The notes under the pieces were generated by a model. That model saw only the letters and a program-made list of their open reading frames with translations, searched no databases and was not told the DNA's origin. This document shows, piece after piece, positions 1-9,204 of a DNA stretch of 64,000 nt (position 1 is its first letter; every line of letters starts with the position of its first letter). Origin of the DNA: Streptomyces sp. CB02414 (GTDB lineage: Bacteria > Actinomycetota > Actinomycetes > Streptomycetales > Streptomycetaceae). The DNA lies in contig NZ_LIPF01000010.1 in the NCBI RefSeq assembly GCF_001905385.1, positions 62,001 to 126,000 on the forward strand, given 5' to 3'. The translations under genes were made by a program, and so were the position numbers.

Positions 1-1
1 G

Positions 2-643
2 CCACTGCCCGGCGGCGGCGTCCGGCTGTCCGCGCCCGGCCGGGAGCCGCTGACGGTGCCGGTTCCGCGTGCGGGGGCCACCGTGCCGGTGCAGATCTTC
101 CGGGACAAGGTGGAAGCGGTTCTGGCCGAGGACGAGGCGGTGCACGCCTGGTGCAGCGACTTCCTCGAAGCGGACGTCCGGCTGGTGCACCTGGACGATC
201 CCGCCACGCGCCGTCCCGTCGACCCGCGGTACGCCCTTCCGGGCGAGACCGTCACCTTCGCCGACGGCTTCCCGCTGCTGCTCACCACGACTGCCTCCCT
301 AGAGGCCCTCAACGCCCTGATCGCGCGGGGCGAGCACGCCGGAGAGGGCCCGCTGCCCATGGACCGTTTCCGGCCCAACGTGGTCGTCTCCGGCACCGAG
401 GCCTGGGCCGAGGACGGCTGGTCCCGCCTCACCATGGGCGAAGTGGCCTTCCGCGTCGCCAAACCGTGCGGGCGCTGCGTGGTGACGACCACCGACCAGG
501 GCACCGCCGAACGCGGCCGGGAGCCCCTGCACAGCCTGGGGCAACACCGCCGCGTGGACGGCAAGCTGGTCTTCGGACAGAACCTGGTCCCACTCGGCCG
601 GGGCACGATCCGGGTGGGCGACCCGGTGCGGATCTCCGGATGA
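2..643 (+). CDS. MOSC domain protein, 5' end outside window
   Basis: The reading frame is open from the first bases, so the gene begins upstream and only its C-terminal ~213 residues are visible. They end in a MOSC beta-barrel with the KPCGRC segment that in this family carries the cysteine used for sulfur or molybdenum-cofactor binding, followed by GQNLVPLG and an IRVGDPV strand. The upstream part looks like the MOSC N-terminal beta-barrel domain. The family includes mARC- and YcbX-like proteins that reduce N-hydroxylated compounds with molybdenum cofactor; the exact substrate here is not visible. It is the first gene on the left and ends 139 bp before the next start. Confidence 0.85.
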   Translation, partial: PLPGGGVRLSAPGREPLTVPVPRAGATVPVQIFRDKVEAVLAEDEAVHAWCSDFLEADVRLVHLDDPATRRPVDPRYALPGETVTFADGFPLLLTTTASLEALNALIARGEHAGEGPLPMDRFRPNVVVSGTEAWAEDGWSRLTMGEVAFRVAKPCGRCVVTTTDQGTAERGREPLHSLGQHRRVDGKLVFGQNLVPLGRGTIRVGDPVRISG

Positions 644-782
644 CGTCCCGGTCGTCCGACTCGTCCGACGACCGGTTCCGGTCACCGGCCACAGAGGGGG
701 AACCCGGTCCACCGACCGCGCGTTGGGTCTTGTGAGAGGTTCGTGAGAGAACCCGGCGGGGAGCGGGAAGGGGGCGCGGATC

Positions 783-1388
783 GTGCGGGCGATGGCGGGG
801 CTCTGGCGCTGGCGGCACAATCCGCTGTGCCGTCCGACGGACCTGGCCGAGGCGTGGGTGGCCTGTGCCGGACTGCTGCTGATCCTGACCGTCGCTCCCC
901 TGGCCGGTGCGCTCGTGGGCGGCTCGGCGCAGGACACGTTGCAGCGGTCGGTGCGCGAACAGCACGAGTCCCGGCACCGGGTGACCGCCACCGTTGTCCG
1001 CCCCCTGGAGCGTGCACCACTGACCGTCGCCCCGGAGGGTGCCTCCGGCGGGGACCTGCGCAGCCGAGTGATCGCCGACTGGACCGCGCCGGACGGCTCG
1101 CGGCACGAGGACTCCCTCACGGCGGGCCTCGACGACCCTGCCCCCGGCGACCACTTCGCGATATGGACCGACGGGCAGGGCCGGACGGTGCCCCGCCCGC
1201 TGGACGCCGAGACCGCGACGACGCACGCCGTGCTCGCCGGAATCGGCGCCGGACTGGCGGCCGCGGCCCTGGTCGAGGCCGGCCGGCGGATCGCCGTCCG
1301 CCGCATGGTCCACCGCCGCCACGCCCGCCTGGAGCGCGAGTGGGAGCGGGCCGGCCCGGACTGGGGCAGGACCGGCGCGGACAGCTGA
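783..1388 (+). CDS. Rv1733c-like small membrane protein
   Basis: This is a 201-residue protein with a hydrophobic segment near residues 28-46 and a second near 143-162, separated by a polar domain of about 95 residues that probably lies outside the membrane. The arrangement resembles the Rv1733c family of actinobacterial membrane proteins, whose function is unknown. The GTG start follows a GGGAAGGGGG ribosome site at about 765-774. An in-frame ATG at 792 is an alternative start. It stands alone between the MOSC gene and the beta-helix/ATPase gene. No catalytic motif is visible, so the family call is moderate. Confidence 0.65.
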   Translation: MRAMAGLWRWRHNPLCRPTDLAEAWVACAGLLLILTVAPLAGALVGGSAQDTLQRSVREQHESRHRVTATVVRPLERAPLTVAPEGASGGDLRSRVIADWTAPDGSRHEDSLTAGLDDPAPGDHFAIWTDGQGRTVPRPLDAETATTHAVLAGIGAGLAAAALVEAGRRIAVRRMVHRRHARLEREWERAGPDWGRTGADS

Positions 1389-1496
1389 CGGGCTTCCGCC
1401 TCCGGTCAACTCACCACCTGCGCGCACGCTACGGTGGACCGGCCGAACCGAATCGGCGACGACCCGCGTACGACGAGGTGGGGGCACAGCAACGCC

Positions 1497-3938
1497 ATGG
1501 CACAGGGCACGGTCCAGGTGACGCACACCGGCACCTCGCGGTGGCGGCGCCGCACGGGTGAGTACGCATCGCTCGCCGCCGCCCTGGAGGCCGCGGCCGA
1601 CGGTGACGTCCTCACCGTCGCCCCCGGGACCTACCGGGAGAACCTCGTCGTCCACCGGGCGGTGACCCTGCGCGGGCCCGAGGGCGGGCAGGGTTCGGTC
1701 CGGATCGCCCCCGTGGACGGCGTCCCGCTGACCGTGCGCGCCTCGGCGGTGATCCAGGACCTGCACGTGGAGGGCCAGGACGCGGCGGCGCCCGCGGTCC
1801 TCGTCGAGGACGGCGTGCCGGAGCTGCTGGGACTGAGGGTGGTCGCGCGTTCCGCCTCCGGGATAGAGGTGCGCGGCGGCGCGCGGCCCACGGTGCGGCG
1901 CTGCGTCGTCGACAATCCGGCCGGTGCCGGCGTCGCCGTCGTGGACGGCGGGGGCGGCGTGTTCGAGGAGTGCGAGATCGTCTCCGCGGGGCAGGCGGGT
2001 GTCACGGTGCGCTCCGGCGCACACCCCCGGCTCGACCGCTGCCGGGTGCACCACGCCTCGGGTTCGGGCCTGACGGTGACCGGCGAGGGCTCCGCGCTGG
2101 AGGCCGTGGGCTGTGAGGTCTACGAGGTACGGGGCAGCGGCGTGCAGGTGACGAACCGGGCCACCGCTCACCTCACCGACTGCGACGTGCACCGCACCAC
2201 CGGCGACGGCGTCACCCTCGACACGGACGCGGTACTCACCCTCGCCGACTGCCGTATCCACGACGTCCCGGAGAACGCGGTCGACCTGCGCTCCCGCTCC
2301 GTCCTCACCCTGACCCGCACCAGCGTGCGGCAGTTCGGGCGCAACGGACTGTCGGTGTGGGACCCGGGCACCCGCGTGGACGCCAACCAGTGCGAGATCT
2401 TCGACAGCACCGGTGACTACCCGGCGGTCTGGGTGAGCGACGGCGCCACCGCGGTGCTCGACTCCTGCCGGGTGCACGACGTGCCGGACGCGTTGTTCGT
2501 CCTGGACCGCGGCTCGCGCGCGGACGTCGTGGACAGCGACCTCTCCCAGGTGCGCAACACGGCCGTGTCGGTGAGCGACGGCGCCACCGCCCAGCTCGAC
2601 GACTGCCGCATCCGGGACGCCGCCACGGGCGCCTGGTTCCGCGACCACGGCAGCGGCGGCACTCTGAACAACTGCACCCTGGACGGAAACCGCACCGGTG
2701 TGATCGTCACCAAGGGCGCCGACCCCACCATCGAGCGCTGCACGGTCGACTCCCCCTCGGAGGCCGGCGTCTACGTGTCGGCCGGGGGCCGCGGGAGTTT
2801 CCTCAACTGCCGCGTGACCGGCAGCGCCGGTTACGGCTTCCACGTGATCGACGGCTGCCGCACGACGCTCCGCAAGTGCCGCACGGAGCGGTGCGCGCGG
2901 GGCGGGTACGAGTTCGCGGACGGCGGCGCGGAGGCGGGCCGTGACGCCGGTCCGCTGGTCGAGGACTGCACCAGCGACGAGAGCGCCGGCCTGACCGCGC
3001 CCGCCGCGCCGGAGCCGGCCGTGCAGACGGTGAGCCAGTCCCCCGGCCTGCTGGGCTCCATCCCCGGGCAGCGCAGCGCCGAGCAGGAGCCCCTGATCGC
3101 CGGTACCGAACCGCTGGAACCGGCGCGGACCTCGAAGGCCGTACTGGGGGAACTGGACGCTCTCGTCGGCCTGGAGAGCGTCAAGCGCGAGGTCAGGGCC
3201 CTGACCGACATGATCGAGGTGGGCCGGCGGCGGCAGCAGGCCGGACTGAAGGCCGCCTCCGTCAAGCGTCACCTGGTGTTCACGGGCTCCCCCGGCACCG
3301 GCAAGACGACGGTCGCCCGGCTGTACGGCGAGATCCTCGCCTCCCTCGGCGTGCTGGAGAAGGGGCATCTCGTCGAGGTGTCCCGGGTCGACCTGGTCGG
3401 TGAGCACATCGGCTCCACGGCGATCCGCACCCAGGAGGCGTTCCAGCGGGCGCACGGCGGTGTGCTGTTCATCGACGAGGCGTACGCGCTCTCCCCCGAG
3501 GACGCCGGCCGGGACTTCGGCAAGGAGGCCATCGACACGCTGGTGAAGCTGATGGAGGATCAGCGGGACGCGGTCGTGGTGATCGTCGCCGGGTACACGG
3601 CGGAGATGGAACGCTTCCTGTCCGTCAATCCGGGCGTCGCCTCCCGCTTCTCACGGACCATCACCTTCGGCGACTACGGTCCCGGGGAGCTGCTGCGGAT
3701 CGTGGAGCAGCAGGCCGACGAGCACGAGTACCGGCTGGCGCCGGGCACGGCCGAGGCGCTGACGGAGTACTTCACGGCGCTCCCGAAGGGTCCGGCCTTC
3801 GGCAACGGCCGTACCGCCCGCCAGACGTTCGAGGCGATGGTGGAGCGGCACGCGAGCCGGGTCGCCCAGCTCGCCGACCCGAGCAAGGACGACCTGACCC
3901 TGCTCTACGCCGAGGACCTGCCGGAACCGCGGCCCTAA
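1497..3938 (+). CDS. Right-handed beta-helix repeat protein fused to AAA ATPase (CbxX/EccA type)
   Basis: The 813-residue protein joins a long N-terminal region of about 20-24-residue repeats to a C-terminal AAA domain. The repeats recur as C-x-h or D-C-x-h motifs around VTVRSGAHP, VSDGATA and similar turns over roughly residues 25-490, typical of right-handed parallel beta-helices. The AAA domain has Walker A GSPGTGKTT at about 597-605 and Walker B LFIDEA at about 657-662. It resembles CbxX/CfxQ and type VII secretion EccA ATPases. A likely role is ATP-driven remodelling of a partner bound by the helix, but no secretion genes are nearby. I chose ATG 1497 because family homology starts there; a GTG at 1434 is in frame. 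The stop codon overlaps that of the convergent neighbour. Confidence 0.8.
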   Translation: MAQGTVQVTHTGTSRWRRRTGEYASLAAALEAAADGDVLTVAPGTYRENLVVHRAVTLRGPEGGQGSVRIAPVDGVPLTVRASAVIQDLHVEGQDAAAPAVLVEDGVPELLGLRVVARSASGIEVRGGARPTVRRCVVDNPAGAGVAVVDGGGGVFEECEIVSAGQAGVTVRSGAHPRLDRCRVHHASGSGLTVTGEGSALEAVGCEVYEVRGSGVQVTNRATAHLTDCDVHRTTGDGVTLDTDAVLTLADCRIHDVPENAVDLRSRSVLTLTRTSVRQFGRNGLSVWDPGTRVDANQCEIFDSTGDYPAVWVSDGATAVLDSCRVHDVPDALFVLDRGSRADVVDSDLSQVRNTAVSVSDGATAQLDDCRIRDAATGAWFRDHGSGGTLNNCTLDGNRTGVIVTKGADPTIERCTVDSPSEAGVYVSAGGRGSFLNCRVTGSAGYGFHVIDGCRTTLRKCRTERCARGGYEFADGGAEAGRDAGPLVEDCTSDESAGLTAPAAPEPAVQTVSQSPGLLGSIPGQRSAEQEPLIAGTEPLEPARTSKAVLGELDALVGLESVKREVRALTDMIEVGRRRQQAGLKAASVKRHLVFTGSPGTGKTTVARLYGEILASLGVLEKGHLVEVSRVDLVGEHIGSTAIRTQEAFQRAHGGVLFIDEAYALSPEDAGRDFGKEAIDTLVKLMEDQRDAVVVIVAGYTAEMERFLSVNPGVASRFSRTITFGDYGPGELLRIVEQQADEHEYRLAPGTAEALTEYFTALPKGPAFGNGRTARQTFEAMVERHASRVAQLADPSKDDLTLLYAEDLPEPRP

Positions 3939-6343
3939 CACTCGTCCGTCCCGTCGTCCGCCGCCGGGACTGAGGACGGGCGGCCGGTGTGGCGGGGTGC
4001 CGGCACCTCGGGGCGCAGGCGGGCGAGCAGCCGCCGCCGTTCCTCGGCGAAGGCCGGGTCGGCCTGGTAGTCGGAGTGGCCGAGGATCGGCGCGGGCAGC
4101 GGGTGGAGTTCCGTGCGGCCGTACGTCAGGGGGTCCTTGAGGGGTGGGCGGTCCACCGAGGGGCCCGAGTCGCCGGGCAGCCGCATCGGGCCGCCGATGG
4201 GGTCGGTGCGCCGGTACAGGTTGCGCCAGCAGTCGACCTCCTCGTGCAGGGAGCCGAGCGCGGCCGGTCCGAAGTGGGCCGGGAACCAGCGGCCGTACAG
4301 GCGCTCCAGCGGGGAGCCGTAGGTGAGGAGTGCGACCCGTCTGCGGGCGGGCGGCTCCAGTTGCCAGGCGGCCGAGGCGGCGAGGACGCTGCCCTGCGAA
4401 TGCCCGGAGATGACCAGCCGCCCGCCGGTGGCCCGGGTCCAGGTCGCCATCCGCCAGGTGAGGTCGGGCACCGCGCGCTCCGCGTAGCAGGGCGGCGCGA
4501 ACGGGTGGGCGGCGCGCGGCCAGAAGGTGCCGACGTCCCACAGGATGCCGATGGTGCGCCGCGCGGAGGCGTCCTTGTAGGCGCGCCTGCCCCAGGTGAC
4601 GAACAGTATGAAGCCGAGGCCGATGAGCCAGGAGCCCAGTGCCTGCGCGGTCTGGACGGCGCCGTGCACGACGGCGTACGTCCCTCGCGCGGCGTCGGCG
4701 GGAACCTGGTCGGTCACCAGGGCGCCGGCCAGGGCCGCCGCGCCGAGCAGCAGTGTGGTCGCGGAGACGATGGCCACCAGGAGGGGTGCCCGGTCGGTGA
4801 GGGTGGCCAGGGCGCGGGTGAGCGCGATGCGCCGGGTGCGACCGGGGTCCCCGGCCTCGCCGGGGTGGTCGTCCTCGATGCCGGCCCGTTCGGCGCGGGC
4901 CAGGCGCCAGGTGTGCCGGGCGAGCGCGGCGCAGAGCAGCAGGACGACGACGAGCAGCGGCGGGATGACGGACGCCTGCCAGGTCAGCAGGACCGGCGGC
5001 CCGTCGATGGAGGTGCCGGTGCCGTCCAGCCAGTCGGCGACGCGCTGGGCGACGCCGCCGGACATCACCCCGCCCAGCGCGCAGGCCAGCATCGCGACGG
5101 ACGGCCCGCCGAGACCTCGGATGGCGGCCCGGGAGTCGGGGCTGCTGCGGTGCAGCACGTGGGCGACCACGGCGAGGACGAGGACCAGCAGGCCCTGGAC
5201 GAGGGCGATGCCGCCGAAGGTCATGTCCCCGGGCAGCCGCCCGGCGGACGACCACTGCGGGCGTGACCAGCCGCCGTACAGCAGGGCGAGGACGAACAGG
5301 ACGAGGGCGGCCAGTGGCAGCAGCCGTACGAGACGTTCGTCGAGTTCCCGGTCGAGGCGCCGCTCGCTGCGGCCCCGGCGGCAGACCACCGCGACCACGG
5401 CGACCGCCCCGGCGGCCAGTGCCGCCACCAGGAGCCAGCCCAGTGTGTCGAGCGTCGCGGGCCCGCCCGGCCGACGGTCGAAGCGGGCCGCGGGCGCGCC
5501 GACCGCCGCGGCGACGGTCAGGAGGGCGGCGGCGGTGTGCGCGGCGCGCAGCCGGGCCACGAGCCGCCGCCCGTACCAGAACCCGGGCCGGCCGAGCGCG
5601 GTGTGGGCGGGGTCCTCCCCGGGAACCGATTCCGGACCGGACTCCGGACCGGCCTCGGGGCCGGACTCCGGACCGGTCTCGCGGTCCATCGGCTGCTGGG
5701 ACTCGTAGGCCCGCCAGGTACGCAGCGACAGGTACCACAGCAGCCCGGTGAGCACCGCGGGCACCGCGGCCGCGAGGGCGAGCCTGCGGCCCGGCGTGCT
5801 CCACCAGCCGCCGTCCGACATCACCGGCGACAGGAAGCCCAGCCAGGAGTGCCGCTCGGCACAGGCGCGCGTGCCCGCGCACTGCCAGGCCACGAGGTCG
5901 AGCGCGACCTCGCACGCCCCGGCGACCAGCAGCACGGTCAGGGTCAGTCCCGCCAGCCGCACCAGCAGCCCGTAGAGGCGGACCGTCCGGGTCCGGCCGT
6001 GTGCGGTGGGCCGCATCCAGTGGGCGAGGTTGACCACCATGAACGGCAGGAGCAGCAGCCACAGCGCGCGGGTGCCGTTGCCGGAGGTGAGGTTGCACCA
6101 GACGTACGCCTCGGGTACCGGCCGGCCCCGGTAGTCCTCGGGCCGGGACTCGGCGTCGGCGTCCTCGGTGCGCCGGAAGACGGCGGCGATGTGGTCGCCG
6201 GTGACCCGCACGGTCCGCGGGTCGTCCAGCATCTCGGCGGGCGTGGTGCCGCCCACTCCGTGGACCAGGAGTTCCAGGGCGGTGCCGCTCCTCTCGGGAG
6301 CGTCCCGCCCGCCCGTCCCGGCCCGCTCCTGCGCCTGTTCCAC
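3935..6343 (-). CDS. Polytopic membrane protein with alpha/beta-hydrolase (lipase-like) halves
   Basis: The 802-residue protein starts with a hydrolase-like strand LLVHGVGGTTP, which resembles the oxyanion-hole HG motif of alpha/beta hydrolases. Many hydrophobic segments follow through the middle. Near the C-terminus is GHSQGS, a GxSxG nucleophile elbow in a lipase-like fold, followed by TYGSPLERLYGRWFP. It is probably a membrane-bound esterase or lipase-like protein; its substrate is unknown. A longer frame begins at 6394, but GTG 6343 follows a GGGGGAG ribosome site at ideal distance and the upstream residues look non-conserved. Its TAG stop shares the bases CTAA with the convergent beta-helix/ATPase gene. 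Confidence 0.7.
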   Translation of the reverse strand: MEQAQERAGTGGRDAPERSGTALELLVHGVGGTTPAEMLDDPRTVRVTGDHIAAVFRRTEDADAESRPEDYRGRPVPEAYVWCNLTSGNGTRALWLLLLPFMVVNLAHWMRPTAHGRTRTVRLYGLLVRLAGLTLTVLLVAGACEVALDLVAWQCAGTRACAERHSWLGFLSPVMSDGGWWSTPGRRLALAAAVPAVLTGLLWYLSLRTWRAYESQQPMDRETGPESGPEAGPESGPESVPGEDPAHTALGRPGFWYGRRLVARLRAAHTAAALLTVAAAVGAPAARFDRRPGGPATLDTLGWLLVAALAAGAVAVVAVVCRRGRSERRLDRELDERLVRLLPLAALVLFVLALLYGGWSRPQWSSAGRLPGDMTFGGIALVQGLLVLVLAVVAHVLHRSSPDSRAAIRGLGGPSVAMLACALGGVMSGGVAQRVADWLDGTGTSIDGPPVLLTWQASVIPPLLVVVLLLCAALARHTWRLARAERAGIEDDHPGEAGDPGRTRRIALTRALATLTDRAPLLVAIVSATTLLLGAAALAGALVTDQVPADAARGTYAVVHGAVQTAQALGSWLIGLGFILFVTWGRRAYKDASARRTIGILWDVGTFWPRAAHPFAPPCYAERAVPDLTWRMATWTRATGGRLVISGHSQGSVLAASAAWQLEPPARRRVALLTYGSPLERLYGRWFPAHFGPAALGSLHEEVDCWRNLYRRTDPIGGPMRLPGDSGPSVDRPPLKDPLTYGRTELHPLPAPILGHSDYQADPAFAEERRRLLARLRPEVPAPRHTGRPSSVPAADDGTDEC

Positions 6344-6630
6344 TGTCCCTGCTCCCCCGGTGACGTGCCGTCGGCTGTGTACGTGCGGGCACAAGGATCT
6401 CCGCTCGGCGGGCGCCGTACACCCCTCGGCACGGAATCTCCCCGAACTGTGTGGCAGGTGACGCCGGGACGGGACTGCCGTGACATGTGCGCGACGGGCA
6501 GGCGGTGGCGCGGCCCGTGCCGGGGCGTGCGAGGATGGGACGTCCGCGCACCGGAGCCGGGAGAGCCCCCGGTCGGAGCGGGTGCGCCGGGCGAGTCGGG
6601 CGGTTTTGCGGCGAAAGGACCGGAGCGTAC

Positions 6631-7458
6631 GTGAGTGAGAATCCGAACCTCCTCGCGGAGCAGCGGCGCGCCCTGATCCTGGACGAGGTGCGCCGCCGGG
6701 GCGGGGTCCGGGTCAACGAGCTGACCCGGAAGCTCGGCGTGTCGGACATGACGGTCCGGCGCGATCTGGACGCGCTGGCCCGGCAGGGCGTGCTGGAGAA
6801 GGTGCACGGCGGCGCGGTCCCCGTGATGGAGGCGAGCACGCACGAACCGGGATTCGAGGCCAAGTCGGGTCTGGAGCCGACCGCCAAGGAGGACATCGCG
6901 CGGGCGGCGGCGGAACTGGTCGCGCCGGGCGCGGCGATCGCGCTGTCGGGCGGTACGACGACGTACGCGCTGGCGCACCGGCTGGTGGACGTGCCGGATC
7001 TGACGGTGGTCACCAACTCGGTGCGGGTGGCGGACGTTTTCCACGTGGCGCAGCGCACCTCGGGGGCGCGGCAGGGCGCGGCCACGGTGGTGCTCACCGG
7101 TGGTGTGCGCACTCCGTCGGACTCGCTGGTGGGGCCGGTCGCCGACCAGGCGATCGCGACGCTCCACTTCGACGTGCTGTTCCTCGGTGTGCACGGGATA
7201 TCGGCCGAGGCCGGCCTGTCGACGCCGAACCTCGCGGAGGCCGAGACCAACCGGCGGCTGGTGCAGTCGGCGCGGCGCGTCGTGGTGGTCGCCGACCACA
7301 CCAAGTGGGGCGTCGTGGGCCTGAGTTCGTTCGCCGCGCTGGAGCAGGTGGACACGCTGGTGACCGACGCCGGTCTGCCCGCGGACGCCCGTACGGAGGT
7401 CTCGGAGCATCTGGGGCTCGTGGTGGCGGGCGAGCCGGAGACGGACGCGGCCGGCTGA
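6631..7458 (+). CDS. DeoR/GlpR-family transcriptional regulator
   Basis: This 275-residue regulator has the standard DeoR arrangement. The N-terminal winged helix carries QRRALILDEV and SDMTVRRDLDAL at about residues 8-45, and the C-terminal sugar-phosphate-sensing domain has LSGGTTTYALA, VVTNS and a late VVVADHTKWG motif. Such proteins usually repress sugar catabolic genes until a phosphorylated sugar binds. GTG 6631 is preceded by GAAAGGA and GGAG; the frame extends upstream but without family similarity. No adjacent sugar gene makes its target obvious. It stands alone, divergent from the membrane hydrolase gene, across a gap of about 290 bp. Confidence 0.9.
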   Translation: MSENPNLLAEQRRALILDEVRRRGGVRVNELTRKLGVSDMTVRRDLDALARQGVLEKVHGGAVPVMEASTHEPGFEAKSGLEPTAKEDIARAAAELVAPGAAIALSGGTTTYALAHRLVDVPDLTVVTNSVRVADVFHVAQRTSGARQGAATVVLTGGVRTPSDSLVGPVADQAIATLHFDVLFLGVHGISAEAGLSTPNLAEAETNRRLVQSARRVVVVADHTKWGVVGLSSFAALEQVDTLVTDAGLPADARTEVSEHLGLVVAGEPETDAAG

Positions 7459-7584
7459 CCCCGGACGGCGGCGGCCTCCCTGGTCTCCCCGGCCCCGCTG
7501 ACACCCGGCGTGCCCCCGGCTATCGTGGCGCCACCCGTCCGACCGTCCGCGTCCGCGGCTTCGCTCAAGGGGGTTGTCGCATCC

Positions 7585-8058
7585 ATGGCTCACCGTCTGC
7601 GTCCGGTGGGGGCCGGCTTCGTCGAGACCGCGCCGGTACGGCTGGTCTTCGCCCGCGAGATCTCCGCCGCCCCGGACCTGGTCTTCCGCGCGCTCGCCGA
7701 GGACGTGCCGGGCTGGACGGCCTGGTTCTCGGCGGTGACGTTCGCCCGGCCCGTCCGCGAGGGGGCCGGGCGCGAGATCCGGCTCAGAGGCGGTACGCGC
7801 TTCCTGGAGACGGTGCTGACGGCCGAGCGGCCCGAGGTGTACGCGTATCGCGTCGACGTCACCAACGCGCCCGGAGCCCGGGCCATGGTCGAGGAGTGGC
7901 GGCTGGCACCGGCCGGGACCGGCACGCGTGTGCAGTGGACGTTCGCGGCGGACGGCACGCCGCTGTTCCGCTTCGTGCTGAACCGTGCGCGTCCCGGGCT
8001 GGGACGGGCCTTCCGGAACGCGGTCATCTCGCTGGACCGGCGCCTCGCCCGCCCGTAG
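7585..8058 (+). CDS. SRPBCC-fold (START/Bet v1-like) small protein
   Basis: The 157-residue protein has the pattern of the SRPBCC superfamily: FAREISAAPDLVFRALAEDVPGW at the start, a central GGTRFLETV strand and a long C-terminal helix after FRFVLNRA. Members bind hydrophobic ligands in a deep cavity, as in polyketide cyclases and lipid-transfer proteins. No substrate can be read from the sequence. ATG 7585 follows an AAGGGGG ribosome site with suitable spacing. An upstream in-frame start at 7510 would add an unstructured tail and is rejected. It is convergent with the cysteine-synthase-like gene 21 bp downstream. Confidence 0.8.
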   Translation: MAHRLRPVGAGFVETAPVRLVFAREISAAPDLVFRALAEDVPGWTAWFSAVTFARPVREGAGREIRLRGGTRFLETVLTAERPEVYAYRVDVTNAPGARAMVEEWRLAPAGTGTRVQWTFAADGTPLFRFVLNRARPGLGRAFRNAVISLDRRLARP

Positions 8059-8079
8059 CAGGTCCGGTACCGCTCGCCG

Positions 8080-9204
8080 TCAGTCGGCCCAGTCGCCCGT
8101 CCGCAGCAGGGATTCGATCGTCGCCGTGTACGGCCCGATGTCCAAGCCCTGTCCGGCGAGCCAGGCGTCCGAGTAGTACTTGTCGAGGTACCGGTCCCCC
8201 GGGTCGCACAGCAGCGTCACCACGCTGCCCTGCCGCCCCTCGGCCACCATCTCGGCGACGATCTTCAACGCGCTCCACAGCCCGGTGCCCGTGGAACCGC
8301 CCGCCTTGCGGCCGATGGCCCGCTCCAGGGCCCGGACGGCGGCGACGCTCGCGGCGTCCGGCACCTTCATCATGCGGTCGATCGCGCCGGGCACGAAGCT
8401 CGGTTCCATCCGGGGCCGGCCGATGCCCTCGATCCGTGAGCCGCGGTCGCAGACGACGCCCGGATCGGCGGTGGTCCAGCCCTCGAAGAAGCAGGAGTTC
8501 TCCGGGTCGGCGACGCACACGCGGGTGTCGTACTGCATGTAGTGCACGTAGCGCGCGAGGGTCGCCGAGGTGCCGCCGGTGCCGGCCGTGGCGACGATCC
8601 ACGCCGGTTCGGGGAACCGCTCCAGGCGCAGCTGGCGGAAGATCGACTCGGCGATGTTGTTGTTGCCGCGCCAGTCCGTCGCGCGTTCGGCGTAGGTGAA
8701 CTGGTCCATGTAGTGGCCGCCGGTCTCGGCCGCGAGGCGTGCGGACTCCTCGTACATCCGGCGGGAGTCGTCCACGAAGTGGCACTGTCCGCCGTGGAAC
8801 TCGATCAGGCGGATCTTCTCGGTGCTGGTCGTGCGCGGCATGACGGCGATGAAGGGGACGCCGATCAGCTTCGCGAAGTACGCCTCGGAGACGGCGGTGG
8901 AGCCGCTGGACGCCTCGATCACGGGACGGCCCGGCCGGATCCAGCCATTGCACAGGCCGTACAGGAAGAGCGAGCGGGCGAGCCGGTGCTTGAGGCTGCC
9001 GGTGGGGTGGGTGGACTCGTCCTTCAGGTACAGGTCGATGCCCCAGTGCTCCGGCAACGGGAAGAGCAGCAGGTGGGTGTCGGCCGAGCGGTTGTTGTCG
9101 GCCTGGACCTTGCGCACGGCTTCCTTCAGCCAGGCCCGGTAGTCGGTGTCGCTGTGGTCGACGTCGAGGGTGGCGCCGGTGCGGGTCTGCCGGTGGGTGG
9201 TCAC
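8080..9204 (-). CDS. PLP-dependent cysteine desulfhydrase/cysteine synthase-like protein (Cds1 type)
   Basis: This is a 374-residue fold-type II PLP enzyme. TGSLKHR contains the probable Schiff-base lysine, ASSGSTAVSEA is the asparagine-loop equivalent, and TAGTGGTSATLA is the glycine-rich phosphate-binding loop. The length and the PRTTSTEKIRLIEFHGG stretch resemble mycobacterial Cds1, which breaks down L-cysteine to pyruvate, ammonia and sulfide, rather than CysK or CysM. The activity call is inferred from this resemblance. GTG 9204 has an AAGGAG site 7-8 bases upstream; the frame continues to 9486 but without homology. A perfect inverted repeat lies in the leader region at 9299-9317. Confidence 0.8.
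   Translation of the reverse strand: MTTHRQTRTGATLDVDHSDTDYRAWLKEAVRKVQADNNRSADTHLLLFPLPEHWGIDLYLKDESTHPTGSLKHRLARSLFLYGLCNGWIRPGRPVIEASSGSTAVSEAYFAKLIGVPFIAVMPRTTSTEKIRLIEFHGGQCHFVDDSRRMYEESARLAAETGGHYMDQFTYAERATDWRGNNNIAESIFRQLRLERFPEPAWIVATAGTGGTSATLARYVHYMQYDTRVCVADPENSCFFEGWTTADPGVVCDRGSRIEGIGRPRMEPSFVPGAIDRMMKVPDAASVAAVRALERAIGRKAGGSTGTGLWSALKIVAEMVAEGRQGSVVTLLCDPGDRYLDKYYSDAWLAGQGLDIGPYTATIESLLRTGDWAD

Noticed and set aside
429..3455. Very long minus-strand open frame opposite the beta-helix/AAA gene
   Set aside because: High-GC shadow of the real plus-strand gene; no domain motif, and the plus-strand frame has full Walker motifs.
3651..7586. 1311-residue minus-strand open frame
   Set aside because: Spans two real genes and is Arg/Pro-rich with no motif; shadow of the opposite or other frame.
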